NCBI RefSeq assembly: GCF_014698965.1
Contig: NZ_JACXAE010000013.1
Location: 124,001 to 188,000, forward strand
Direction: 5' to 3'
Source: Iningainema tapete BLCC-T55
GTDB lineage: Bacteria > Cyanobacteriota > Cyanobacteriia > Cyanobacteriales > Nostocaceae
Length of the DNA stretch: 64,000 bases
Shown here one piece after another: positions 56,291-63,576 of the stretch. A program made the position numbers and the translations under genes. Position 1 is the stretch's first letter, and each line of letters begins with the position of its first letter. A model generated the notes under the pieces. It saw only the letters and a program-made list of their open reading frames with translations. It had not been told where the DNA came from and did no database searches.

Positions 56291-56614
56291 TTAAAGTGCG
56301 TGTGCTATGTCCTCGATTTGACGTTGTAGCAGATTGATTTCTGCTTGGAGTTCGGCTTTAGCTTCTTCATCCTCGTAAAGCCGGACACTGGATTCTGAGA
56401 TAATCTCGGTATCTGTTTCCAGCCAGCTACGAATAACCTCGTACTGCCAACCGGAATTCCGATATGAGTATCCGAGGGCAGAGTACTCTGGGTAAAACCG
56501 CATCCCAATAATCCAACCTTGCTGGGTTAACTGCCCAAATTGGTATTTCGGCGGCGCCCAGTTGGGTGGGAGTGGGATGGATAGTTTGGTTTGTGGTAAG
56601 TTGTGAGTAATCAT
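56291..56614 (-). CDS. KOW-like small protein, family member 3
   Basis: The 107-residue protein reads NLPQTKLSIPLPPNWAPPKY, then FGQLTQQGWIIGMRFYPEY, GWQYEVIRSWLETDTEI and a coil (LQAEINLLQRQIEDIAHAL). It parallels the 55001 gene almost line by line. A hairpin precedes it and the duplicated 94-bp sequence follows it. The shared order in both cassettes shows a tandem duplication. Function unknown. Confidence 0.55.
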   Translation of the reverse strand: MITHNLPQTKLSIPLPPNWAPPKYQFGQLTQQGWIIGMRFYPEYSALGYSYRNSGWQYEVIRSWLETDTEIISESSVRLYEDEEAKAELQAEINLLQRQIEDIAHAL

Positions 56615-56631
56615 CTTGGTTTTTGGTGATT

Positions 56632-56673
56632 AACCGGAGTGTGTTCGCTGATAACTCGCACACTCCGGTTTTT
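56632..56673 (+). terminator. Hairpin before the KOW-like gene, copy B
   Basis: Perfect 12-bp stem AACCGGAGTGTG/CACACTCCGGTT, followed by TTTGATTTGG. It lies 18 bases upstream of the leftward ATG at 56614, so it also forms a leader hairpin there. Confidence 0.65.
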
Positions 56674-56694
56674 GATTTGGAGGGCGATCGCGCA

Positions 56695-56775
56695 ACCTAT
56701 CGCAGGCGCTTTTACCTATCGCAGGTCACTAGCTGTGCGATCGCTCTGCAATGAAAATGCGATGACACCTATCGC
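56695..56775. repeat. Three short direct repeats ACCTATCGC
   Basis: ACCTATCGCAGG at 56695-56706 and 56714-56725, and ACCTATCGC at 56767-56775. Iteron-like or protein-binding words; function unknown. Confidence 0.45.
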
Positions 56776-56855
56776 CATCGCACTTAAAAGCTTAACACCG
56801 GACTAGCAAAAAATCAAGAAAATTATCTAGAATAAACTCACACGTATTAAAAACG

Positions 56856-56891
56856 CTTCACCCCCTGTCAAGAGGGGGTGAAGTTTTCATT
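56856..56891. terminator. Bidirectional terminator
   Basis: CTTCACCCCCT/AGGGGGTGAAG stem with 6-base loop; TTTT follows on the + strand and CGTTTTT on the minus strand, where it would end the 56929 gene. Confidence 0.7.
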
Positions 56892-56928
56892 ATTTTAAGC
56901 ATGTTCTCGACTTGGGAGGACATTGCTT

Positions 56929-57243
56929 CTAGCTGGCTTTTAAGCTGCTTATTCTCTGTTGCCAGTCCGGTTGTAACTCCCCCACGACTTGCTTTAAATC
57001 CTCTACTAGGGACATATCCTTTTTCAGTCTTTCCACATCTTCGAGTAGCTTTGCGATGTCGATTACGTTGCTGGTGATCACCATTTCCCCCACATAATCC
57101 CTCATGTGGTTTTCAATGGCATCCGTAATTGAGATACCATCCTCCTTTAATTTTGCCTTGTACTTATCGTAGAGATCGGCATCTATCTTGATTCCCAGTT
57201 GTGCTGTTCGCCCTTGCACTTCGGGTTTTTTGCTTGCAGGCAT
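56929..57243 (-). CDS. Ribbon-helix-helix-like small protein with coil, second member
   Basis: A 104-residue protein: KKPEVQGRTAQLGIKIDADL, YDKYKAKLKEDGISITDAI, then a coil (IAKLLEDVERLKKDMSLVED) and a helical end. The RTAQLGIKID...ITDAIENHMRDY part is an Arc/ParD-like strand-helix-helix. It resembles the 55640 product in layout. It is divergent from the 57532 gene, whose promoter holds an inverted repeat that it might bind. Confidence 0.55.
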   Translation of the reverse strand: MPASKKPEVQGRTAQLGIKIDADLYDKYKAKLKEDGISITDAIENHMRDYVGEMVITSNVIDIAKLLEDVERLKKDMSLVEDLKQVVGELQPDWQQRISSLKAS

Positions 57244-57337
57244 ATTTTTTTACTTGTTCTATCAACAATATACTCTTTGTCCAGATTGATGTCTGTAAAG
57301 CCTATTGTACATAGATTTAAAAATATTGATTTTAATA

Positions 57338-57367
57338 TTGACAAAAATCTAGAATAATTGCTAGATT
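57338..57367 (+). promoter_or_regulatory. Promoter/operator of the 57.5-kb gene
   Basis: TTGACA (57338-57343) and TAGATT (57362-57367), 18 apart; a perfect 7-bp inverted repeat AATCTAG/CTAGATT (57346-57367) covers the spacer and -10. Confidence 0.55.
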
Positions 57368-57531
57368 AGATTCAAGAAACAAAAACAAGTAGCGTAAAGC
57401 CTTTGATCGCAGCGCAAGCGTAAGTCGAGATGCTGAGCCTAAACTACTACCCAAAAACAAGAAGGCGTCCCCTCCGACCAAGAAGCAAGACACCTTCCGT
57501 GAACCCTAACCAATAAATAGGATCTAAACCC

Positions 57532-58947
57532 ATGATGACACAATACGACCGCACTCAACTCGAAACCCTCAAGCGCAACCAACTCTGGGAAATTTGCTCT
57601 CAGCTAGGACTACCCAAGTACGCAGCTTCTGTAAAGTGCGTGGAGGCAATCCTCAACAGTCAGCCAACGTTAGTCGCCGAAGTGGTAGCAACAGAAACTG
57701 ACAGCGAATCAACTTTAGATGCCCCTATGGAAAACTTTCCACAGGGTCAACACACTTGTGCTAGTTGCCCATTATTCCATCCGTTTAACGACGGCACGGG
57801 GCGCGGTTTATGTTGCGGTTCCGACCGAGTGGCAAGAGATCATCACCAACAAACCCAGGATTGCTTGCATTTGATTGAAGAGCAAACTGAAAAGCAGCAA
57901 GCCCGCTTAATAGAAGAGCAAGAATCCGAAAAAAGCGCAAAGTCTGCCACCGGGGAGTATCCCGGTGGCGAGTTTTGCCCAATTCCCGGCTACGGCTTCT
58001 GTATAAGCCAAGGCATCGAATTCAAGACTCGAATCGGCAGCGAAACCGGAACTACCTACTGGTACGCGGTAGCACCCCACTACTACAATCAGAGCGGACG
58101 TGAATACAAAACTGGCGGCTTTGAGAAACTGGAAAACGCTGTTAAAGCCGCAATTGATTACCTTGGTAAGTGTGGAGTTGATGTTTTTGAGATAAAGCAG
58201 CAACTGATAAATTACCTGCGATACGGTACAACTCAAGCAGATCTGGAAGTTACTCAAAGTCAACCACTCGCTGAACCAAGAATTTCATTTCAGTCGGGTG
58301 AACTTTTCTTCACCCCAGTGAGCGGCTCCGCCACCACCTACGAGGTCAAACACTGGAATTTAGAAATTGGCGAAATTGCCATGAATGCCGATCTGATGTG
58401 GGAGGTGACAGGTGTTAACGGCATCTACAGGTCGCCCTACGAAGCCGCAGCACTACTGCTTGAGCTACCCGAAGGAAAATTTTCCACAGGGCTAAACAAA
58501 AAAGCCGACTCCCCCGTAGCAGCCAGCCTAATACCTAAATCCGATGATTTATCAAGACCTATAGCAGAAAACAAACCTAATCCATCTTTCAACGGATGGC
58601 AAGACACGGAAGTTCCTGAAATTGAGATTGACTCTACCTCAGATCCCGACTTTGGGGACTTGTACCGGGTGTGGAGTGGCATGAATTTGCTTGGAACGTT
58701 TTACCAAGGCGTTAGCGATAAAAAGTGGATCGCGCAGATAGATGGTGAGGCGGAACGCTACTACTGCGACACAGAGCTTGAAGCGCAGTTGCTAATTATT
58801 GCTAAAAACGGCTTACTTGTAGCTGACTCGCCAAACGACGTTGACAGTGTTGACAGCTTGCTTGATAAACCCGTTGACGAATTAACATCTCAAGAATGGC
58901 AGCATTTGAAGCGTTATTACTCAACACTAGAGTTGCAAGCAGCCTAA
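57532..58947 (+). CDS. SAP-like, zinc-knuckle protein with two palindromic repeats
   Basis: A 471-residue protein. N-terminus: a SAP-like helix pair (LETLKRNQLWEICSQLG, KCVEAILNSQP). A Cys/His region follows (CASCPLFHPFNDGTGRGLC), then a middle with GEFCPIPGYGFCISQGI and FKTRIGSETGTTYWYAVAPH. The C-terminal part shares DFGDLYRVWSGMNLLGTF and NGLLVADS with the small protein at 29734. Two palindromic repeats lie in frame (PMENFPQG near residue 66, and PEGKFSTG near 313). Domain mix suggests a DNA-linked regulatory or repair factor. No enzyme motif is seen. Confidence 0.55.
   Translation: MMTQYDRTQLETLKRNQLWEICSQLGLPKYAASVKCVEAILNSQPTLVAEVVATETDSESTLDAPMENFPQGQHTCASCPLFHPFNDGTGRGLCCGSDRVARDHHQQTQDCLHLIEEQTEKQQARLIEEQESEKSAKSATGEYPGGEFCPIPGYGFCISQGIEFKTRIGSETGTTYWYAVAPHYYNQSGREYKTGGFEKLENAVKAAIDYLGKCGVDVFEIKQQLINYLRYGTTQADLEVTQSQPLAEPRISFQSGELFFTPVSGSATTYEVKHWNLEIGEIAMNADLMWEVTGVNGIYRSPYEAAALLLELPEGKFSTGLNKKADSPVAASLIPKSDDLSRPIAENKPNPSFNGWQDTEVPEIEIDSTSDPDFGDLYRVWSGMNLLGTFYQGVSDKKWIAQIDGEAERYYCDTELEAQLLIIAKNGLLVADSPNDVDSVDSLLDKPVDELTSQEWQHLKRYYSTLELQAA
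57723..57746. repeat. 24-bp palindromic repeat, copy 10
   Basis: Arms CCCTATGG and CCACAGGG around AAAACTTT; in frame in the 57532 gene as PMENFPQG. Confidence 0.85.
58468..58491. repeat. 24-bp palindromic repeat, copy 11
   Basis: CCCGAAGG/CCACAGGG around AAAATTTT; in the same gene but read in another phase (PEGKFSTG). Confidence 0.8.
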
Positions 58948-58952
58948 TACAA

Positions 58953-58981
58953 GTCCCCAGACGTACTGGGGACTATTCTTC
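58953..58981 (+). terminator. Rho-independent terminator
   Basis: Perfect 8-bp stem GTCCCCAG/CTGGGGAC with 5-base loop, then TATTCTT. It ends the 57532 gene before the GGDEF-like gene. Confidence 0.65.
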
Positions 58982-59015
58982 ATTAAAATTATCAAATTAT
59001 CACGTCATTAAAACC

Positions 59016-59540
59016 ATGTCACACCTTACAGAAATTCTTCTTTTGTCATCCAATATCGCTCTAATTGCCCTTGTAATCTACCAGCGTAGGTCAATTAAAA
59101 AACTCTATCAATGCCCAACTTTTGGATGTTTAACCCGTCAAGGTATTGACGCTTACTGGCAGTCAATTAAGCGCAAGGATAATTTGTCTCTCGTCTTTCT
59201 CGACATCGATAACATGCATCAATTAAACTCCAATCTTGGCTATCAAGAAGTGGATAGAAGATTGAACCGAATTTTTTCAATGGTTCGCAAGGACGAGGCT
59301 CTAGGACGCTGGTACTCAGGAGACGAACTTGTAATGCTAATCAATAGATACGAAGCGATGCAAGCCGCTAATCGCCTTAAAACGGCACTTAATGCCGAAG
59401 GAATTAGCGCTACCTTTGGTGTAGTAAAAGCAGAAGGTGAATATCTATATGACGTGGTTAAAAAGGCTTCCGCTCTGGTTCAAACTTCTAAAAATAAAGG
59501 TATTAGAGGAGTGATTGTAAATGGAGAAAACGAACAATGA
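59016..59540 (+). CDS. Membrane-anchored GGDEF-like protein
   Basis: A 174-residue protein from ATG 59016: one membrane segment (EILLLSSNIALIALVIY) and a GGDEF-type domain: LSLVFLDIDNMHQLNSNLG, then LGRWYSGDELVMLINRYEA. The fold marks (FxDxDxxxxxN, RxxGxDEF) are present, but the active-site GG[D/E]EF reads SGDEL, so cyclic-di-GMP synthesis may be weak or lost. It overlaps the Rad52-type gene by four bases (ATGA), so it belongs to a recombination operon. Such a protein could act as a nucleotide sensor or signalling factor in the lysogen. Confidence 0.7.
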   Translation: MSHLTEILLLSSNIALIALVIYQRRSIKKLYQCPTFGCLTRQGIDAYWQSIKRKDNLSLVFLDIDNMHQLNSNLGYQEVDRRLNRIFSMVRKDEALGRWYSGDELVMLINRYEAMQAANRLKTALNAEGISATFGVVKAEGEYLYDVVKKASALVQTSKNKGIRGVIVNGENEQ

Positions 59541-60487
59541 CGCCAGAAATTAGAGAAGAATTAAAGCGAATTCAGTCCCAACTAAAAAAACCTTTTCCTG
59601 CCAAATTACACGAAATTAGAGATTTACCAGGAGGCGGACGTAAGTGGGTTTTCCTGTCCTGGCAGGTAATTCGGGAGCGACTAGATGATGTATGCCCAGA
59701 ATGGATTATTGATTATTCAGAAATCCAATATCTGAACAATGACGCCATATGCCGCGCTGCAATCACAATATTAGGAATCCGTAAAGAAGCGATCGCATCC
59801 GTGCCAATCTCAATTCTCAGTAAAGGTGGCAATGAGATGTCTCGCGGCTCGGCTGCTGATCGACTGGCTGCTGAGTCTCTCAAAAACGCTGCCGAACAGT
59901 GGGGAGTGGGGAGATATTTGGACGATCAGCTTTTTACAATCAAGTACCTCTGGGAGCGAATGAAGGAACTTGACGATCAAATGGCAGGCGAGGTGAGGCG
60001 GCTATCCGAGCAATACAAAATTGACAAAGGATTTATAAAGCCCCCAATCAGACAGCAAAAAGAAGAGGGCGGACTGCTGCACGCGCTTGCTGGCATTCCC
60101 GCACCTGATTCAAAACGTGAAGCTCACGGGACAAAAGATTTTGTCCCACAGGCTTCACCTAAAAATTCAACGCAGGACTTGTACCCACAGAATAACCTCG
60201 TAGTAAGGCAGGTGCGCAGCGTTACAGGGCACGATGTCAATTGGATTTATGCCCAATGCAAGCTTTACGAGTGCGATCGCCCAGGTATGATGCCCTCTGA
60301 CGTGCTAGAAAAACTTGTTGCCGACATGTGTGCTGATTGGGCGGTGTCTAGTGGTGCAATACCCCAAAGGGACGGAGCTAACACGTCAATCCAAGGCGCT
60401 TTGGAATTTGGCAAAAGAACTGGGCAAAGTATTGCCAGCGTGGCTTTAAACTGGCTAGAAAGACATAAGGTGGAGGTAAAGGCGTGA
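59537..60487 (+). CDS. Rad52-type single-strand annealing protein
   Basis: The 316-residue protein looks like a Rad52/22-type annealing protein: PFPAKLHEIRDLPGGGRKWV, LSWQVIRERLDDVCPEWIID, then MSRGSAADRLAAESLKNAAE and WGVGRYLDDQ near residue 125. The GGxxRG/SAxxxAxxxALKRAA core of the Rad52 fold matches. These proteins form rings that anneal complementary DNA in phage recombination. The C-terminal part (LFEFGKRTGQS-like end) is phage-specific. It overlaps the exonuclease gene by four bases, as expected for a phage recombination pair. Confidence 0.85.
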   Translation: MTPEIREELKRIQSQLKKPFPAKLHEIRDLPGGGRKWVFLSWQVIRERLDDVCPEWIIDYSEIQYLNNDAICRAAITILGIRKEAIASVPISILSKGGNEMSRGSAADRLAAESLKNAAEQWGVGRYLDDQLFTIKYLWERMKELDDQMAGEVRRLSEQYKIDKGFIKPPIRQQKEEGGLLHALAGIPAPDSKREAHGTKDFVPQASPKNSTQDLYPQNNLVVRQVRSVTGHDVNWIYAQCKLYECDRPGMMPSDVLEKLVADMCADWAVSSGAIPQRDGANTSIQGALEFGKRTGQSIASVALNWLERHKVEVKA

Positions 60488-61146
60488 AGATTTTAATTTA
60501 CGACTGCGAAATTATCAAATGCATCCCTGATAGAAGCGGATATCTTAAGCCGGGATTCCAGTACTGCGAAGGGTGGACGGACTTTAAAGGGATGGGTATT
60601 AGTGTGATTGGTGCATGGTTAAGTTGGGACAACTCCATCAGAATTTATACACAAGCAGTGTTTAGCGAGTTTCAAAAAGCTGTAAATCAAGCACAGCTAA
60701 TCGTAGGATTTAATTCGCTTTCATTTGACGATAACTTGTGCGCTGCCAACGGCATCGACATCAAAACCGACTATGACCTGTTAAGTGAGGTTTGGTCGGC
60801 ATCAGGAATGCCGCGAACTTACACCTACGGAAAAACCAGATCCGGTTACAAACTGGAGAATTTAGTACAAGCTAATCTTGGGCGCGGCAAGTCTGGTTCT
60901 GGGGAGCTTGCGCCGGAGTTGTGGCAGAAGGGGAACAAGTGGGGAGTGATTCGTTACTTGACCGACGATATTTTGATTACAAAGCAAATATTCCAACGCC
61001 GTGCCAAACTAATTGACCCTACAAACGGTGACGTTTTGTGCTTGAGAGAGCCAACAGAACCAATTTACGAGGGTGTTGGGTTTTTGGAGATGCCCGACAC
61101 TATCAAGGTTGATGTGAGTGAGGATGGTGATGATATACCGTTTTGA
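60484..61146 (+). CDS. DnaQ/RNase H-like exonuclease of the recombination operon
   Basis: A 220-residue predicted 3'-5' exonuclease with start LIYDCEIIKCIPDRSGYL (DxE) and IVGFNSLSFDDNLCAANGID, then DYDLLSEVW; such motifs are typical of DEDDy polymerase B-like exonucleases. ENLVQANLGRGKSGSGELAP and later WGVIRYLTDDILITKQIF carry the last motif (YxxxD type). It overlaps the Rad52-type gene and probably prepares single-stranded DNA for it. A role in repair or replication is likely. Confidence 0.75.
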   Translation: MKILIYDCEIIKCIPDRSGYLKPGFQYCEGWTDFKGMGISVIGAWLSWDNSIRIYTQAVFSEFQKAVNQAQLIVGFNSLSFDDNLCAANGIDIKTDYDLLSEVWSASGMPRTYTYGKTRSGYKLENLVQANLGRGKSGSGELAPELWQKGNKWGVIRYLTDDILITKQIFQRRAKLIDPTNGDVLCLREPTEPIYEGVGFLEMPDTIKVDVSEDGDDIPF

Positions 61147-61229
61147 GCAGTAAGATTGCTCTTGGGCGCAGGGTGTGGCATTCTCCAGAGCGCCCTGCTA
61201 AAATATTTTTATCCCTACGAGGGAGTGAA

Positions 61230-61547
61230 ATGAACAAATTAACATCTGAAAAACTTAAAAGTGGTGCACTAGCCATAGAGAAATTTCGCGCTCTACAAGA
61301 GCGTGAACAAGAGTGGTTGTATGAGTTGTTAAGCGTAGGAAAGTCAGCATTGCTGGCACTCAAGATATTGGATGCAATTAGTGCTTGCCCCCTCAGTTTT
61401 GAGGAGATTGCGGACGAATGCGGGTGCAATTCACAAACCGTAAGTCAAGTTTTAAATGCTTTAATTGAAGGCGGCACGACGATTCAACTAGATGCAAAAT
61501 GCGCTTATGCCCCCAGTGGGCGATCGCGTAAACTGGCAAGGCGGTAA
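61230..61547 (+). CDS. Small winged-helix protein, paralog 1
   Basis: From ATG 61230 (GGGAG in front) the protein has 105 residues: LTSEKLKSGALAIEKFRALQ, LALKILDAISACPLSFEEIA, CNSQTVSQVLNALIEGG, and a basic end (PSGRSRKLARR). The second half is an HTH unit (SFEEIADECGCNSQTVSQVL). It is clearly related to the next gene product. The pair may bind DNA in the same region. It follows the exonuclease with 83 bases between. Confidence 0.55.
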   Translation: MNKLTSEKLKSGALAIEKFRALQEREQEWLYELLSVGKSALLALKILDAISACPLSFEEIADECGCNSQTVSQVLNALIEGGTTIQLDAKCAYAPSGRSRKLARR

Positions 61548-61550
61548 TTT

Positions 61551-61871
61551 ATGGACAAAGTAACAGCGGACAAACTGACAGAAATTGCCCCATCTCTCGC
61601 CGCTTTTTTGGAATTGCACCCAGACGAACAAAAGTGGCTTTATCCCCTTTTGGGGAGAGCAGAGCAGAGAGCAATTCTCATTCTTGAAGCCATGCAGGGG
61701 GCGTACTTAAGCTACGAGGAAATCAGTGCCAAAACTGGTACTCATGCCAGTACTGTTCGGCAAACATTGTACGCTCTTTCTAGCGGTGGACTGAATCTAA
61801 AGTCTAATAAATCTGGAAAATGGCAGTCCCCGAAAGGGGGACGAAGCCGGAAATTATTGAGAATGGAGTGA
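61551..61871 (+). CDS. Small winged-helix protein, paralog 2
   Basis: The 106-residue product reads VTADKLTEIAPSLAAFLELH, AILILEAMQGAYLSYEEISA, KTGTHASTVRQTLYALSSGG and a basic end (PKGGRSRKLLRME). It shares the HTH core and tail with the preceding gene. It starts three bases after that stop. A duplicated regulatory gene. Confidence 0.55.
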   Translation: MDKVTADKLTEIAPSLAAFLELHPDEQKWLYPLLGRAEQRAILILEAMQGAYLSYEEISAKTGTHASTVRQTLYALSSGGLNLKSNKSGKWQSPKGGRSRKLLRME

Positions 61872-62074
61872 TGGCTAAAAGGAAACTCATATCCGGCGAT
61901 CGCGTAGAGTTCGTAGGACACGACGCAAACTGCCTTCCCTGCAAGAAACAAGGAACCATTCAGATCTATATTTACCCCCACTTTCACCCATCCGGCTATG
62001 TGGAAGTGGTGGACGACGAAGGGAATTTGATTCTGTATGGCAATGCGGCAGGAATAAAGAAAATCAAACCCTGA
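61871..62074 (+). CDS. Small conserved protein of unknown function
   Basis: From ATG 61871 (GGAG in front; overlaps the upstream stop) the protein has 67 residues: KRKLISGDRVEFVGHDANCL, then QGTIQIYIYPHFHPSGYVEV, and VDDEGNLILYGNAAGI. It is a small beta-barrel-like (SH3/KOW-like) protein with two His. No family recognised. It ends the rightward operon before a terminator and the integrase. Confidence 0.5.
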   Translation: MAKRKLISGDRVEFVGHDANCLPCKKQGTIQIYIYPHFHPSGYVEVVDDEGNLILYGNAAGIKKIKP

Positions 62075-62121
62075 TAGGGATTCAAAAAGCTTGCGCCATT
62101 AAGTGCATGGGTATTCGTTTC

Positions 62122-62143
62122 AATCCCTGAGAGGGATTTTTTT
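62122..62143 (+). terminator. Terminator of the right-hand operon
   Basis: AATCCCT-GAG-AGGGATT followed by TTTTT. It ends the rightward operon, convergent with the integrase gene. Confidence 0.7.
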
Positions 62144-62158
62144 GTGGCGCTAGAGAAA

Positions 62159-63247
62159 TTATATCAAATTGTTGATCGCTTCAAAAAATACTTTCTCGTG
62201 AGTAGCGGCATCGATCCAGCGCTGATAAGTCTGTAGATGAACTACGGGTGAATGCCCCATCCACACAGCCATTGTGGGGATGGGGATTTTGTATTGTGTG
62301 GTTCCCCGAATCGCATAGGCGTGGCGTAGATCGTAAGGGCAAAAGCTAAGGTTGCGACGATTGAAATAATGGCTTACCCGCTGCCCGTAATCGCGGTAAG
62401 TTTTGCCACTGCAGTTTGGTTTTTGGATCTGCCACAATTCCCACTCAATTGCCCACTGAGGATGTAGGGGATACGCTACTCTCTCTCCTGTTTTCCCATG
62501 CAGAATTCTGCATGAGTGGGGTGACACGGGAGAGACTTCGCAGAAGAAAGCTTCATGATCTCTCAAGCCATAGCACGCCATTACCCCGTATAGCCACTGC
62601 CATGCGGGGTTTTGTAGAATTTCACGCACTTCAACAATCAGCTCGTCGCTGGGAATTTCTCTTGCCTTGAGCGATGATCGCCCGTACTCACCTTTGTAAG
62701 GAGAAAGATCGATTTCGATGCCAGCAAACTGCGCGCACGCCTGCAATTTCTCTACAGTTCTCTTCCTGGTGCGAGTGTTCGCTTGTGTGGCAGATGCTGC
62801 GGTGTGAAGTGATTCAGGCGTTGCGTCCCCAGATAAAAGTTTGAAAGCTGATTCGTAATCGTTCTTCCAGGTCAATCTTGTAGCGGCAGTGTCACCTTTT
62901 GTAGCGAAATAGTTTTGTTCAAATTTGAGCTTGATTGGTTCCCACTCTGAGACGCTTGACGATACCGCTTTTTCCTCTACGGTTAGATATCTATTCCAAT
63001 CAAATCTCCCCGCTGCCAATAATCCTCCTACCACCTTCGCCTCGGCTTCCGCTTGCTGTAGCCCTGCGGGATTGGCATAAATCCCCAGCGATAAGTGTTG
63101 CTGGTGCGGCTTCTGCTTCCCACTCCCCGGCTTCGGTGGAAATGTCGCTCTAAGTGATAGGCGATCGCCCCGTTTGTCAACCCTCACGCCAATTCTCGCT
63201 GCTTTTAGTCTCTCATTAACGGCTTCAAGGGTAATTCGCTGGGGCAT
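62159..63247 (-). CDS. int: Prophage integrase (tyrosine recombinase)
   Basis: A 362-residue tyrosine integrase. It has an N-terminal arm-binding-like start (RITLEAVNERLKAARIGVRV), a core-binding middle, and a catalytic end: YGVMACYGLRDHEAFF for the first Arg, YDLRHAYAIRGTTQ for the HxxR-like box, WMGHSPVVHLQTYQRW for the third box and Tyr. It lies next to the 3' side of a tRNA-Val gene, the normal place for an integrase whose attachment site is in that tRNA. It should insert and, with an excisionase, excise the element. Confidence 0.9.
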   Translation of the reverse strand: MPQRITLEAVNERLKAARIGVRVDKRGDRLSLRATFPPKPGSGKQKPHQQHLSLGIYANPAGLQQAEAEAKVVGGLLAAGRFDWNRYLTVEEKAVSSSVSEWEPIKLKFEQNYFATKGDTAATRLTWKNDYESAFKLLSGDATPESLHTAASATQANTRTRKRTVEKLQACAQFAGIEIDLSPYKGEYGRSSLKAREIPSDELIVEVREILQNPAWQWLYGVMACYGLRDHEAFFCEVSPVSPHSCRILHGKTGERVAYPLHPQWAIEWELWQIQKPNCSGKTYRDYGQRVSHYFNRRNLSFCPYDLRHAYAIRGTTQYKIPIPTMAVWMGHSPVVHLQTYQRWIDAATHEKVFFEAINNLI

Positions 63248-63367
63248 TTTTGCACTAAAATTGCACTAAATTAATTCAGAGATTATCAAACATTATCCAC
63301 GATTATCAATGATTTAGGGATGAAAAATAACCTCTGGTTCTTGGGAATCGTCTCTCCTAAAAACAGC

Positions 63368-63392
63368 AAAACCCTCTACCAGAGAGGGTTTT
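63368..63392. terminator. Terminator downstream of tRNA-Val
   Basis: AAAACCCTCT/AGAGGGTTTT stem with 5-base loop and A/T-rich ends, so it works in both directions; it lies just 3' of the tRNA. Confidence 0.65.
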
Positions 63393-63400
63393 AAAATTAT

Positions 63401-63472
<72 letters not shown>

Positions 63473-63576
63473 GCTTTGTTTCAACTTTATTGATGTTAGC
63501 ACATACTTTTTCAAAAAGCGATAGTATTTTTGAGAAATATTTTGCCAATTTAAAATCTAAACTCGAAAATTTCACT

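Noticed and set aside
2663-58491. Palindromic repeats as rho-independent terminators
   Set aside because: None is followed by a T run, several lie in frame inside genes, and true terminators with T runs occur separately (for example 31828 right after the repeat at 31796).
62070-62143. CRISPR-like words CCCTGATAGGGATT and TCAATCCCTGAGAGGGATT about 50 bases apart
   Set aside because: Only two imperfect copies, one overlapping a gene stop and the other forming a terminator with a T run; no array or cas genes nearby.
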